Of a DNA stretch of 64,000 nucleotides, positions 43,170-52,271 are shown one piece after another. A program made the position numbers and the translations under genes. Source of the stretch: Pseudomonas gingeri (GTDB taxonomy: Bacteria > Pseudomonadota > Gammaproteobacteria > Pseudomonadales > Pseudomonadaceae); contig NZ_JACAOR010000007.1 in the NCBI RefSeq assembly GCF_013386115.1, positions 334,702-398,701 of the forward strand, in the 5' to 3' direction. The notes below the pieces were generated by a model, which saw only the letters and a program-made list of their open reading frames with translations, made no database searches and was not told the DNA's origin. Each line of letters starts with the position of its first letter. Position 1 is the stretch's first letter.

Positions 43170-44141
43170 ATGGGTAGAGTCGTTGCCGCGGCGGTTTACA
43201 GTGCCGGTAGAAAGGTCACCAACATCACCCTCGACGAGGGCGCCGCCTGGGCGGCGAAACCCGATCACTTTGTCTGGATCGGTCTCGAAGAACCCAATGC
43301 CCAGGAACTCGCCAACCTGCAGAAACAGTTCAACCTGCATGAACTGGCCATTGAGGACGCCCTGGAAAAACACAGCCGGCCGAAGCTGGAAACCTTCGGC
43401 GATGCGCTGTTTATCGTCACCTATTCGCCGATTCGCCATGAGGGCAAGCTGGAGTTCATCGAGACCCATATCTTTGCCGGCAATGGCTACATCATCACCT
43501 GCCGCAACGGCCACTCGAAGTCCTACGCCCACGTCCGCCAGCGCTGCGAGGCGCGCCCGCTGCTGCTGGAGCATGGCGAGGACTTCGTGCTCTACGCCCT
43601 GCTGGACTTCGTCACCGAAAGCTATCAGCCGGTCAGCGAGGCCATCCATGCCGAAATCGACGAGCTGGAAAGGAACGTGCTCAGCAGTTCGCTGAACGAA
43701 GGCGATATCCAGCGCATCCACCACCTGCGCCGGGACGTGTTACGCCTGCGTCGCTACGTGGCGCCCATGGTGGAGATCAGCGAGGAAGTCTCGCGCCTGG
43801 ACTTCCCGTTTATCGACAAGAACATGCGTCCGTATTTCCGTGACGTGCAGATCCATGTGACGCGGCAGATGGAAGACCTCTCGACCCTGCGCGATATCGC
43901 CAGCCAGACCATCGAGATCGGCGTGCTGCTGGAGGCCGCCCGGCAGAGCATCGTGCAGCGCAAGTTTGCCGCCTGGGCGGCGATCCTGGCGTTTCCGACA
44001 GCGGTGGCGGGAATCTACGGGATGAACTTCCAGAACATGCCGGAGCTGAGCTGGCATTACGGCTATTTTGCCGTGCTGGGATTTATCGCCGTGGGATGCA
44101 CGGGCTTGTGGGCCAGCTTCAAGAAATCCGGATGGCTGTAG
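43170..44141 (+). CDS. CorA-family Mg2+/divalent cation channel
   Basis: A 323-residue protein. A soluble alpha/beta N-terminal domain, a long stalk helix (about 190-265) and two C-terminal membrane segments carry the selectivity motif YGMNFQNMPEL (GMN at 284-286). The basic end (FKKSGWL) is typical. It forms pentameric channels in the inner membrane; Mg2+ is likely, while Zn2+ or Co2+ export is possible. GAAGAAGATCAGCATT precedes the ATG. Confidence 0.92.
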   Translation: MGRVVAAAVYSAGRKVTNITLDEGAAWAAKPDHFVWIGLEEPNAQELANLQKQFNLHELAIEDALEKHSRPKLETFGDALFIVTYSPIRHEGKLEFIETHIFAGNGYIITCRNGHSKSYAHVRQRCEARPLLLEHGEDFVLYALLDFVTESYQPVSEAIHAEIDELERNVLSSSLNEGDIQRIHHLRRDVLRLRRYVAPMVEISEEVSRLDFPFIDKNMRPYFRDVQIHVTRQMEDLSTLRDIASQTIEIGVLLEAARQSIVQRKFAAWAAILAFPTAVAGIYGMNFQNMPELSWHYGYFAVLGFIAVGCTGLWASFKKSGWL

Positions 44142-44154
44142 TCGATCGCGGATC

Positions 44155-44257
44155 GTTCCCACGCTCTGCGTGGGCATGCAGCCCGTGACGCTCCGCGTCA
44201 CCCGCAGAGCGGACGCGGAGCGTCCAGCGAGGCATTCCCACGCGGAGCGTGGGAATG
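44155..44257. repeat. Composite REP element (four hairpins), orientation A
   Basis: Four successive hairpins: TCCCACG/CGTGGG (about 44157-44174), GTGACGC/GCGTCAC (44185-44201), GGACGC/GCGTCC (44211-44225) and CATTCCCACG/CGTGGGAATG (44233-44257). The same module in reverse orientation is at 50391-50496. Confidence 0.85.
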
Positions 44258-44272
44258 ATCAGGTAGCCGTTG

Positions 44273-45001
44273 TCAGGCGGAGGTGGCCTGCGGCTTGTGG
44301 GCGACGAAACGCATCATCCACTCCGCCACCGTGGTGCCGTGGTGGTCGTGCTCCAGGCTGGCGATACCCTTGGAATAGATCTGCTCGCCGAGGTTCTGCT
44401 GGCGAATGTCCAGCAGGGCCCGCGAATAGTCGTGGATAAACTCCGGGTGCCCCTGGAAGCACAGCACCTGGTCGTTGATGTGATAGGCGGCATACGGACA
44501 GAAATCGCTGCTGGCGATCACGGTGGCGTTTTCCGGCAGTTCGGTGACCTGGTCCTGGTGGCTGATCAGCAGCGTCAGCTCTTCCATCACCGGGCTCATC
44601 CACGGCGCCTTGGCGGCCATCTTGTACTGGTGGGTGCCGACGCCCCAGCCCTGGCTGGCACGCTCGGTCTTGCCGCCCAGCAGCAGCGCCAGCAGTTGGT
44701 GGCCGAAGCAGATGCCCAGCAGCTTGTCGCCGCGCTGGTAACGATCGAGCAGATAGGTCTTGAGGGTCTGGATCCACGGGTCGCTGCCGAAGGAATCAGC
44801 CTTGCTGCCGGTTACCAGGTAGGCATCGAAGGTCAGCTCGTCACTCGGGTAGTCGCCCTGCATCACGTTGTAGACACTGAACTCGGCGGCAATCGGCTGA
44901 CGGGAGAACAGACGCTCGAACATCTGCCCGTAGCCCTGATATTGATCGACCAGTTCCGGACGCAGGACATCGGTTTCCAGAATGCAGATGCGTAACGACA
45001 T
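44273..45001 (-). CDS. Class I glutamine amidotransferase-like protein
   Basis: A 242-residue stand-alone GATase-I domain. The catalytic Cys98 lies in GICFGHQ, with His185 and Glu187 in QGHPEF. These proteins release ammonia from glutamine or hydrolyse gamma-glutamyl bonds (PuuD- or GMP-synthase-like subgroup). The partner or substrate is unknown. The start MSLRICI at 45001 fits the family; the upstream extension lacks support. Confidence 0.9.
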   Translation of the reverse strand: MSLRICILETDVLRPELVDQYQGYGQMFERLFSRQPIAAEFSVYNVMQGDYPSDELTFDAYLVTGSKADSFGSDPWIQTLKTYLLDRYQRGDKLLGICFGHQLLALLLGGKTERASQGWGVGTHQYKMAAKAPWMSPVMEELTLLISHQDQVTELPENATVIASSDFCPYAAYHINDQVLCFQGHPEFIHDYSRALLDIRQQNLGEQIYSKGIASLEHDHHGTTVAEWMMRFVAHKPQATSA

Positions 45002-45143
45002 AAAAGTACCTGGCACAAAAGACAAAGAGTGAGGCCTGAGCCTGCCTTGAAACGGCCTTTCAAGGCAAGCACAGAACGCGCCATTGTCAGGCCTGATTCA
45101 GCGAAGAACAGGCCCGGCCAGGATCAGGCCCGGTCCCAGCCGT

Positions 45144-47285
45144 TCAGAACCGCTCGCCCCTGGCCGCCTTGTCCAACAGCAGCGCCGGCGGCGCGAAACG
45201 TTCGCCGTACTGCTCGGCCAGGTAACGGGCGCGGGCGATAAAGTCCGCCAGGCCGTACTGGTTGATGAACTGCAGGGCCCCGCCACTCCAGGCGGCAAAG
45301 CCGATGCCGAAGATCGAGCCGATATTGGCATCCGCCGTCGACTGCAAGACGCCCTCCTCCAGGCAGCGCACGGTTTCCAGGGCCTGCACGAAAAGCAGGC
45401 GGTCGCGCACATCCTGGGGCGAAATCTGCCGCCCGGATTGCTCGAAGCGGCTCTTCAACTCCGGCCACACGTGTTTCGGCGCCCCCGCCGGGTAGTCGTA
45501 GAAGCCAGCGCCGGCGGCCTTGCCCGGACGCTTGTATTCCAGCAACAGGTCGATCACCGCAAACGCCGGATGCCGCGGCATGGCCTTGCCTTCGGCTTGC
45601 AGGTCCCTGGCGGTCTGCTGGCGGATATGACTCATCAGGCTCAGCGACACTTCATCGGCAATCGCCAGCGGCCCCACCGGCATGCCAGCCTTGCGCGCCT
45701 CGGTTTCGATCATCGGCGCCGAGATGCCTTCGCCGAGCATGGCGATGCCTTCGTTGGTGAAGGTGCCGAAGACCCGCGAAGTGAAAAAGCCACGGCTGTC
45801 GTTGACCACGATGGGCGTCTTGCGGATCTGCCGGACAAAGTCGAAGCCACGGGCCAGGGTTGCGTCGCTGGTCTGCGCGCCCCGGATGATTTCCACCAGT
45901 TGCATCTTCTCCACCGGGCTGAAGAAGTGCAGGCCGATGAATCTGTCCTGTTGCGGCACCGCCGTGGCCAGGCCGGTGATGGGCAGGGTCGAGGTGTTGG
46001 AGGCAATCACCGCGGCGTCGCCGACGATACGCTGCGCGGCGGCCGAGACCCTGGCCTTGAGATCGCGGTCTTCGAACACCGCTTCGATGATCAGGTCGCA
46101 GCCGGCCAGGTCGCTGTCCTGCTCGGTCGGCTGGATACGCGCGAGGATGGCGTCACGCTGCTCGGCGGTCAGTTGACCACGGGCGATCTTCTGCTCCAGC
46201 AACGCTGCCGAGTGGGCCTTGCCCTTCTCGGCGGCGGCGAGGCTGATGTCCTTGAGCACCACTTCGATCCCGGCCACGGCGCTGACATGGGCGATGCCAG
46301 CCCCCATCATGCCGGCGCCGAGCACGCCGACCTTGCGCGTGGTGTATGGCGCGAAGCCCTTGGGCCGCGAACCGCCGGCGTTGATCTCGTTGAGCTGGAA
46401 CCAGAAGGTGCCGATCATGTTCTTCGCCACCTGGCCGGTGGTCAGCTCGGTGAAGTAGCGGGTCTCGATCAGGTGCGCGGTGGCGAAATCGACCTGCGCG
46501 CCCTCCACCGCCGCACAGAGGATTTTCTCCGGCGCCGGGAAGCAGCCCTGGGTCTTGGCGCGCAGGATCGACGGGGCGATGGCGAGCATCTGCGCCACCT
46601 TGGGATCGGCCGGCGTGCCGCCCGGCAAGCGATAACCCGGCAGATCCCAGGGTTGCCTGGCCGTCGGATGCCCGATGATCCAGGCCCGGGCCTTGTCCAG
46701 CATGTCCCCGGTATCGCTCGCCAACTCGCCGATCAGGCCGGCCTGCAGGGCTTGTCGCGCCGAGACCTTCTTGCCTTCGAGCAGGTACGGCAGGGCCTTT
46801 TCCAGCCCGAGCAGGCGCACCATGCGCACCACCCCGCCACCGCCCGGCAGCAGGCCGAGGGTCACTTCCGGCAAGCCCAGTTGCACGGCCGGGTGATCGA
46901 GGGCGATGCGATGCTGGCAGGCCAGGCAGATCTCCCAGCCACCGCCCAGCGCGGCACCGTTGATCGCCGCGACTACGGGCCGCTCCAGGGTTTCCAGGGC
47001 GCGCAACTGGGCCTTCAGTTCGAGCACGCCGTCGTGGAAGCCTTGTGCCTGCGCCGGCGTGACCTTGATCAGTTCGTTGAGGTCGCCGCCGGCAAAGAAG
47101 GTCGGCTTGGCCGAGGTGATGATCACACCGGCCAGTTCATCGCGTTCGGCCTGCAGGCGCGCCACGCAGGCGGCCATGGCCTCGCGGTACGCCGCGTTCA
47201 TGGTGTTGGCCGTCTGGCCGGGCATGTCCAGGGTCAGGACGACGATCCGGTCAGCACCCTTTTCGTAACGAATGGCATCAGTCAT
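45144..47285 (-). CDS. Bifunctional enoyl-CoA hydratase / 3-hydroxyacyl-CoA dehydrogenase (FadB/FadJ-like)
   Basis: A 713-residue multifunctional beta-oxidation alpha subunit. The N-terminal crotonase domain has FFAGGDLNEL and INGAALGGGWEICLAC with Glu and a GLLPGGGG loop. The central NAD-binding domain has VGVLGAGMMGAGIAHVSA, LHFFSPVEKMQLVEII contains the catalytic His, and the C-terminal dimer domain is repeated. It hydrates enoyl-CoA and oxidises the hydroxyacyl-CoA. It lies 19 bases after the thiolase gene in one operon. Confidence 0.94.
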   Translation of the reverse strand: MTDAIRYEKGADRIVVLTLDMPGQTANTMNAAYREAMAACVARLQAERDELAGVIITSAKPTFFAGGDLNELIKVTPAQAQGFHDGVLELKAQLRALETLERPVVAAINGAALGGGWEICLACQHRIALDHPAVQLGLPEVTLGLLPGGGGVVRMVRLLGLEKALPYLLEGKKVSARQALQAGLIGELASDTGDMLDKARAWIIGHPTARQPWDLPGYRLPGGTPADPKVAQMLAIAPSILRAKTQGCFPAPEKILCAAVEGAQVDFATAHLIETRYFTELTTGQVAKNMIGTFWFQLNEINAGGSRPKGFAPYTTRKVGVLGAGMMGAGIAHVSAVAGIEVVLKDISLAAAEKGKAHSAALLEQKIARGQLTAEQRDAILARIQPTEQDSDLAGCDLIIEAVFEDRDLKARVSAAAQRIVGDAAVIASNTSTLPITGLATAVPQQDRFIGLHFFSPVEKMQLVEIIRGAQTSDATLARGFDFVRQIRKTPIVVNDSRGFFTSRVFGTFTNEGIAMLGEGISAPMIETEARKAGMPVGPLAIADEVSLSLMSHIRQQTARDLQAEGKAMPRHPAFAVIDLLLEYKRPGKAAGAGFYDYPAGAPKHVWPELKSRFEQSGRQISPQDVRDRLLFVQALETVRCLEEGVLQSTADANIGSIFGIGFAAWSGGALQFINQYGLADFIARARYLAEQYGERFAPPALLLDKAARGERF

Positions 47286-47304
47286 GGCAGGTTTCCCGAT
47301 CGGT

Positions 47305-48510
47305 TCAAAGGCGTTCGATAACGGTGGCGATACCCATGCCGCCACCGACACACAAGGTTGCCAGGCCATAGCGCAACTGCCGGACCTCAAGCTCGTCGAG
47401 CAAGGTGCCGAGAATCGCGCAGCCGGTGGCGCCGAGGGGATGGCCCATGGCGATGGCGCCGCCATTGACATTGACCTTGTCCGGATCGATGGCCATGTCC
47501 CGAATGAACTTCAGCACCACCGAGGCAAAGGCTTCGTTGACTTCGAACAGATCGATGTCCTCGATCCGCAGGCCGGCCCTGGCCAGGGCCTTGCGCGTCG
47601 CCGGGGCCGGCCCGGTGAGCATGATGGTCGGGTCGGTGCTGGTCACGGCGGTGGCGACGATCCGCGCCCGTGGCCGCAGGCCCAGCTCGCGGCCCTTGGC
47701 TTCAGAGCCGAGCAACATCAGTGCCGCGCCGTCGACGATCCCGGAACTGTTGCCAGGGGTATGCACATGGTGGATACGCTCGACATGGCTGTAGACCCGC
47801 AAGGCCGTGGCGTCGAAGCCCAACTGGCCGATCATTTCGAAACTCGGCTTGAGCTTGCCCAGGCCTTCGAGGGTCGAATCGGCCCGAATGAACTCGTCAT
47901 GGTCCAGCAGGACAATGCCGTTCTGATCCGCCACCGGCACCAGCGACTTGCAGAATGCCCCGGCCGCCCGGGCCCGTGCGGCCTTCTGCTGCGATTGCAG
48001 GGCAAAGCGGTCGACATCCTGGCGACTGAAGCCTTCCAGCGTGGCAATCAGGTCCGCACCGATGCCCTGCGGGGTGAAATGGCTGTGCATATTGGTTTGC
48101 GGATCGAGTACCCAGGCGCCGCCGTCGCTGCCCATCGGCACCCGCGACATGGACTCGACGCCGCCGACCACCACCAGGTCCTCGAAGCCCGAGCGGATCT
48201 TCATCGCCCCCAGGTTCACCGCCTCCAGGCCCGAGGCACAGAACCGGTTGATCTGCACCCCGGCGACACTGACATCCCAGTCCGCCACCAGCGCGGCGGT
48301 CTTGGCGATATCGGCGCCCTGGTCGCCCACCGGCGTCACGCATCCGAGCACGATATCGTCCACTTCACGGGTATCGAGCTCCTGGCGTTGCTGCAGCGCC
48401 GTCAGCAGCCCGGCCAGCAGGTTCACCGGCTTGACGCTGTACAAGGCGCCATCGGCCTTGCCTTTGCCCCGGGGCGTGCGCACCGCATCGAATATCAAAG
48501 CCTCTGTCAT
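47305..48510 (-). CDS. Acetyl-CoA acetyltransferase / 3-ketoacyl-CoA thiolase
   Basis: A 401-residue thiolase. The acyl-enzyme Cys91 lies in NRFCASG, His357 in [14 protein letters not shown], and Cys387 in CVGGGMG. It performs the last step of beta-oxidation, thiolytic cleavage of 3-ketoacyl-CoA. It is the first gene of an operon with the FadJ-like enzyme. The ATG at 48510 starts directly with [14 protein letters not shown], the normal thiolase N-terminus. Confidence 0.94.
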   Translation of the reverse strand: MTEALIFDAVRTPRGKGKADGALYSVKPVNLLAGLLTALQQRQELDTREVDDIVLGCVTPVGDQGADIAKTAALVADWDVSVAGVQINRFCASGLEAVNLGAMKIRSGFEDLVVVGGVESMSRVPMGSDGGAWVLDPQTNMHSHFTPQGIGADLIATLEGFSRQDVDRFALQSQQKAARARAAGAFCKSLVPVADQNGIVLLDHDEFIRADSTLEGLGKLKPSFEMIGQLGFDATALRVYSHVERIHHVHTPGNSSGIVDGAALMLLGSEAKGRELGLRPRARIVATAVTSTDPTIMLTGPAPATRKALARAGLRIEDIDLFEVNEAFASVVLKFIRDMAIDPDKVNVNGGAIAMGHPLGATGCAILGTLLDELEVRQLRYGLATLCVGGGMGIATVIERL

Positions 48511-48875
48511 GACGTCCTCGAACCGCTCTGGTAGGAAAAAAAGCCCTGTTCCCACCTTAGGCTCCGCTCTCCAGGATTCAATGACCGAAGCGCTCACTGG
48601 CCTTGACCCTCACGCTCGGACGAACGGTAGTGTGCTAAGCGCTTAACCGTTTTAGTGGACGCACGCGTCTAGCAAACGGCCCGCTAGCCAGCTGGCCATA
48701 TGCCTCATGCCTTTTTAAAAATAATTTCGCCGGCTTCCATATGAAATGGTTCTAAGACAAGTGTGACGCGGGCTCTAAGGTTATCCGTGTAGGAGTTGCC
48801 GCCGGGTTTTGCCGGGGTATCCGACACGGTTATTGAGCAGTCGTCTTCAGGAATAACAACAAAAGGCAGTCAGCC
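48511..48875. promoter_or_regulatory. 365-base upstream region of the thiolase operon and the 31-residue peptide
   Basis: No gene. It includes the palindrome TAAGCGCTTA (48636-48645), an AT-rich block (48705-48770), and the leader of the small peptide gene with an A-rich AATAACAACAAAAGG before the ATG. The palindrome is a plausible operator for the thiolase operon. Confidence 0.45.
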
Positions 48876-48971
48876 ATGTTCAAGCACTCGAAAGTCCGCC
48901 AGGCCGGTTTGATCGTATTCGCCACCACGCTTCTGCTTATTCTGCCGAACCTCACCAAAGTGATCGGCTAG
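48876..48971 (+). CDS. 31-residue membrane peptide
   Basis: ATG-started frame of 31 codons: a basic N-terminus (MFKHSKVRQ), then one hydrophobic helix (GLIVFATTLLLILP) and NLTKVIG. The arrangement (positive start, single span) is that of small inner-membrane peptides. AAAGGCAGTCAGCC precedes the ATG. The peptide is too short for most gene finders; function unknown. Confidence 0.65.
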   Translation: MFKHSKVRQAGLIVFATTLLLILPNLTKVIG

Positions 48972-49077
48972 ACGCTGTGGCGTTTTTTCAACATCACCAC
49001 AAATTCTCATCCCGATTCCCTGTCGAGGTGCGTTTTTGTGTGCCAATCTTGAGCCATGACTTGATGGAGACAGGTTC

Positions 49078-49554
49078 ATGCGCCACTGGATCGCCGCCGC
49101 AGCCGTCGCAACCACCTTGCTCGGCAGTTTCTCCGCCCGCGCGGGCATCATCGATGTAAACCGGGCGGTCGACGAGATCCGCGACGGCGCCCTGATCCTC
49201 GACCTGCGCAATAACAGCGACTTCGCCGCCGGCAATATCCACAACTCCCTGCAAGTCGACCTGACCCTGGAAGACGGCACCGGCATCAGCGCCGAAGGCC
49301 TGGCCTATCAGTTGCGCCAGGTCGTACTCGACCCCAATGCCACCGTGGTCATCTACAGCGACACCGACCAGCACGCCCTGGAAGCCGAGGACACGCTGGT
49401 CAAACGCGGGTATTTCGGTATCGTGAACGGTGGCAACTACAGCGAATTGCGCGATGCGCTGTTCGACCACGTCGAGGACACCCCGACCTGGGCCTTCGAC
49501 AATGATGACGATATCGCCGACCAGGCCACCCCTACCGCCGTTCCCACGGAATAA
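49078..49554 (+). CDS. Exported rhodanese-like protein without the catalytic cysteine
   Basis: A 158-residue protein with a signal peptide (1-22, ending ARA) and a rhodanese domain (LILDLRNNSDFAAGNIHNSLQ...). The active-site loop that should start with Cys reads VIYSDTDQHA, with Ser94 at that place, so sulfur transfer is unlikely. It ends in an acidic, Pro/Thr-rich tail. The cytochrome c gene follows 9 bases later, suggesting a joint periplasmic role. Confidence 0.85.
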   Translation: MRHWIAAAAVATTLLGSFSARAGIIDVNRAVDEIRDGALILDLRNNSDFAAGNIHNSLQVDLTLEDGTGISAEGLAYQLRQVVLDPNATVVIYSDTDQHALEAEDTLVKRGYFGIVNGGNYSELRDALFDHVEDTPTWAFDNDDDIADQATPTAVPTE

Positions 49555-49563
49555 AGCCAACGC

Positions 49564-50388
49564 ATGAAACGATTGACCCTGCTGAGCACTTTCCTTCTGA
49601 GCATCGTCCCGCTGTGCGCTCCGCTGCACGCCGCCCAACTGACCCTCGACCTCGGCTCCGGCAGCCGCACCTGGGAAACCGAGGCGTTACTGGCCCATCC
49701 CCAGGCCCAGACCATCACCATCGATGACGATGTTTCCTACAAACGCCAGATGACCTATCGCGCTGTGCCGGTCGCGGCGCTGCTGGACGGCATCAAGGCC
49801 GACGATCATCTGCAGGCGGTGGCGCTGGACGGTTTCGCCGCCGAGCTGAGCGCCGGGCCCCTGCTCAACCAGAAAGGCGCGCAAGCGTGGCTGGCGGTGG
49901 AAGACCCGGCCAGGCCCTGGCCGCCGCTGGCGGAGGGCAAGCCCGGCGCCGGACCGTTCTACCTGGTGTGGACCCATCCGCAGGCCGGCCATATCAGCCC
50001 CGAGCAATGGCCTTTCCAGGTTGCCAGTATCAAGCGCCTGACGTCGGTGGCGGAACGTTTCCCGGCGCTGTTGCCCGATCCGAAACTGGCGGCCAACGAT
50101 CCAGTGAACAAGGGCTTTGCGCTGTTCCAGAAGAACTGCCTGGCATGCCATAAGCTCAATGGCGCGGGGGATGCGCAGGTCGGTCCGGACCTGAACGTGC
50201 CGTACAGTCCGACGGAATACTTCGCCGAGGGTTTTCTCAAGCGCTATATCCGCGACCCACAGGGCCTGCGCCACTGGCCGCAGGCGAAGATGCCGGCGTT
50301 CGCCCCGGCCGTGCTACCGGAAGGCGAACTGGATCTGCTGGTGGGCTATCTCAAGCATATGGCCAAGCGCAAGGTGCCCGCGCAATAG
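49564..50388 (+). CDS. Periplasmic c-type cytochrome with N-terminal molybdopterin-fold-like domain
   Basis: A 274-residue protein: signal peptide (1-23), an N-terminal domain of about 140 residues whose pattern (KRQMTYRAVPVAALLDGI, LDGFAAELSAG) recalls the sulfite-oxidase/YedY molybdopterin fold without its cofactor cysteine, and a C-terminal cytochrome c domain. Haem binding: CLACH (Cys192, Cys195, His196), with Met243 in KMPAF as axial ligand. Electron-transfer partner unknown. Next to the rhodanese-like gene. Confidence 0.85.
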   Translation: MKRLTLLSTFLLSIVPLCAPLHAAQLTLDLGSGSRTWETEALLAHPQAQTITIDDDVSYKRQMTYRAVPVAALLDGIKADDHLQAVALDGFAAELSAGPLLNQKGAQAWLAVEDPARPWPPLAEGKPGAGPFYLVWTHPQAGHISPEQWPFQVASIKRLTSVAERFPALLPDPKLAANDPVNKGFALFQKNCLACHKLNGAGDAQVGPDLNVPYSPTEYFAEGFLKRYIRDPQGLRHWPQAKMPAFAPAVLPEGELDLLVGYLKHMAKRKVPAQ

Positions 50389-50390
50389 AT

Positions 50391-50496
50391 GATCATTCCC
50401 ACGCGGAGCGTGGGAATGACTCTCTGGATGCTCTGCGTCCGCTCTTGTGACGCGAAGCGTCACGGGCTGCATTCCCACGCGGAGCGTGGGAACGAT
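50391..50496. repeat. Composite REP element (four hairpins), orientation B
   Basis: Hairpins CATTCCCACG/CGTGGGAATG (50394-50418), GGATGC/GCGTCC (50426-50440), GTGACGC/GCGTCAC (50447-50463) and TTCCCACG/CGTGGGAA (50472-50492). Read on the minus strand, it matches the 44155-44257 module. Confidence 0.85.
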
Positions 50497-50509
50497 CGGT
50501 ATGGCGTAG

Positions 50510-51313
50510 TTACTGCTGCTGTACCGACAACACCGGTGTCGGCGACACCAGCACCTTGGCGTGCATCTGCTCGAAACCGCCGCCACGGCGCATGCCGCGC
50601 ACCGGACAGGCGTCCAGGTAATCCAGGCCCACGGCCAGCTTCAGGTGCCGTTCCGGCCTGGCCAGCTGGTTGGTCACGTCGAAACTGTACCAGGCGTCGT
50701 CCAGCCAGGCTTCCGCCCAGGCGTGGCTGGACAGGTGCTCGCTGTTTTCACTGTACAGGTACCCCGACACGTACCGCGCCGGAATCCCCAGGCTGCGGGC
50801 GCACGCCAGGAACGCATGGGTATGGTCCTGGCACACCCCGGCACGCTTGGCGAAAGCCTGGGCCGCGCTGGTGTCGACCTCGGTCACGCCCGGCGTATAG
50901 GCCATGTGCTGGTTCAGCGCCTGCATCAGGTCGATCAGCGCCGAACGGTCGCGGCGCTTGCGGCATTGCCGGTCGGCGAAGCCGCGCAGCGCGTCATCCG
51001 GTTCGGTCAGGCGGGTCATGCGCAGGAACGGCAGGGCCGACTGGCTCTCGTGTTCGGCCTCGCGCTGCTCGTCGATATCGACCTGCCCACGCGCACCGAT
51101 GATGATCGCTTCGTGGGGCTCGTCGAGGGTCAGCACATGGAGGATATTGCCGAACGGATCGAGCTGCGCGCGCACCGGGCGCGGCAGGTTCAACTGCCAG
51201 CTGAGCACATGCTGGCGCTCGCTGTCATGGGGGGTCAGCCGCAGGTACTGGATGCTCGCCCGCACCTGGTCGGCGTAGTGATAGGTGGTCTCGTGGCTAA
51301 TGGAAAGTCTCAT
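50510..51313 (-). CDS. Transglutaminase-like cysteine peptidase family protein
   Basis: A 267-residue protein with the bacterial transglutaminase N-terminal beta domain (residues 1-80) and a catalytic core with Cys161 (AGVCQDHTH), His197 (SSHAWAEAW) and Asp212 (FDVTN). It is probably a cytoplasmic peptidase or amidase. Its start overlaps the stop of the alpha-E gene by 4 bases, and it is the third gene of the ATP-grasp/alpha-E/transglutaminase operon. It ends next to a composite REP. Confidence 0.92.
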   Translation of the reverse strand: MRLSISHETTYHYADQVRASIQYLRLTPHDSERQHVLSWQLNLPRPVRAQLDPFGNILHVLTLDEPHEAIIIGARGQVDIDEQREAEHESQSALPFLRMTRLTEPDDALRGFADRQCRKRRDRSALIDLMQALNQHMAYTPGVTEVDTSAAQAFAKRAGVCQDHTHAFLACARSLGIPARYVSGYLYSENSEHLSSHAWAEAWLDDAWYSFDVTNQLARPERHLKLAVGLDYLDACPVRGMRRGGGFEQMHAKVLVSPTPVLSVQQQ

Positions 51314-52260
51314 GCAGCCTCCAGGTAGGAACTGTGGATGGCGTTGCCCAGTTCGGCAACCAGGGGAATGAACTCGGTCAGCCAGGCGTGCAGGCCTTCT
51401 TCGAGGATTTCATCGATACCGGTATAGCGCAGTCGCGCATCCATCTCGGCCGCCAGGCGTTGCGCCGGCCGGCCGTTGGTGCCGGGCAGGCTGGCGAGGA
51501 TCTGGTCGATTTCTTCCGTGCAGGCCCGCAGCGAACGCGGCACATCGGCGCGCAGCAGCAGCAACTCGGCTACCTGGCGCGCACCGGGGGCGTCGCGGTA
51601 GATCTCGGTGTAGGCCTCGAACGACGACAGGGCCCGCAGCAAGGCGCTCCACTGGTAATACGCATGGGCGGTGTGGTCGCTGACGGCATCGGCCTGGTCG
51701 CCGGCCATGTCATAGCGGGCGTCGAGCAGGCGCAGGGTGTTGTCGGCCCGTTCGATAAAGGTCCCCAGGCGAATGAAGCGGAACGCATCGTTGCGCATGA
51801 TGGTGCCGTAGGACGCGCCACGGAACAGGTGCGAACGCTCCTTGATCCATTCGCAGAAACGGCTCATGCCGTAGTTGCCCAGGCCCTGATCGGCGATGCC
51901 GCGGATCTCCAGCCAGGTGGCGTTGATGTTTTCCCACATGTCGGCGGTAATCCGCCCACGTACCGCATGGGCGCTGGCCCGCGCGGCACGCAGGCAACTG
52001 TAGATGCTGGCCGGGTTCTCGGCGTCCAGGGCGAAGAAGTGCAGCAGCCGTTCGGCGTGCAGATCGCCATGGCGCTCCAGGTAGTCATCCAGGGTGCCGG
52101 TGATCAACAGCGGCATGGCCATTTCGTGCAGGCCATCGCCACGGCCGTCCTGCGGCATCAGCGACAGCGAGTAACTCCCGTCGAGCATCCGCGCGAGGTT
52201 TTCCGCTCGCTCCAGGTAGCGCGACATCCAGTACAAATCCGAGGCAGTTCTACTTAACAT
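51310..52260 (-). CDS. Alpha-E domain protein
   Basis: A 316-residue all-helical protein with the alpha-E signature MLSRTASDLYWMSRYLERAENLARMLD (first 27 residues, outlined) and RAARASAHAVRGRIT. The family nearly always accompanies a circularly permuted ATP-grasp and a transglutaminase-like protein, and is predicted to take part in peptide synthesis or modification. It lies 11 bases after the ATP-grasp gene. Confidence 0.92.
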   Translation of the reverse strand: MLSRTASDLYWMSRYLERAENLARMLDGSYSLSLMPQDGRGDGLHEMAMPLLITGTLDDYLERHGDLHAERLLHFFALDAENPASIYSCLRAARASAHAVRGRITADMWENINATWLEIRGIADQGLGNYGMSRFCEWIKERSHLFRGASYGTIMRNDAFRFIRLGTFIERADNTLRLLDARYDMAGDQADAVSDHTAHAYYQWSALLRALSSFEAYTEIYRDAPGARQVAELLLLRADVPRSLRACTEEIDQILASLPGTNGRPAQRLAAEMDARLRYTGIDEILEEGLHAWLTEFIPLVAELGNAIHSSYLEAA

Positions 52261-52271
52261 GGCAGGCTTCC

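Noticed and set aside
45084..47321. 745-codon plus-strand ORF opposite the FadJ-like gene
   Set aside because: Mirror of a gene with full family motifs; the product is rich in Arg, Gly, His and Gln with no domain.
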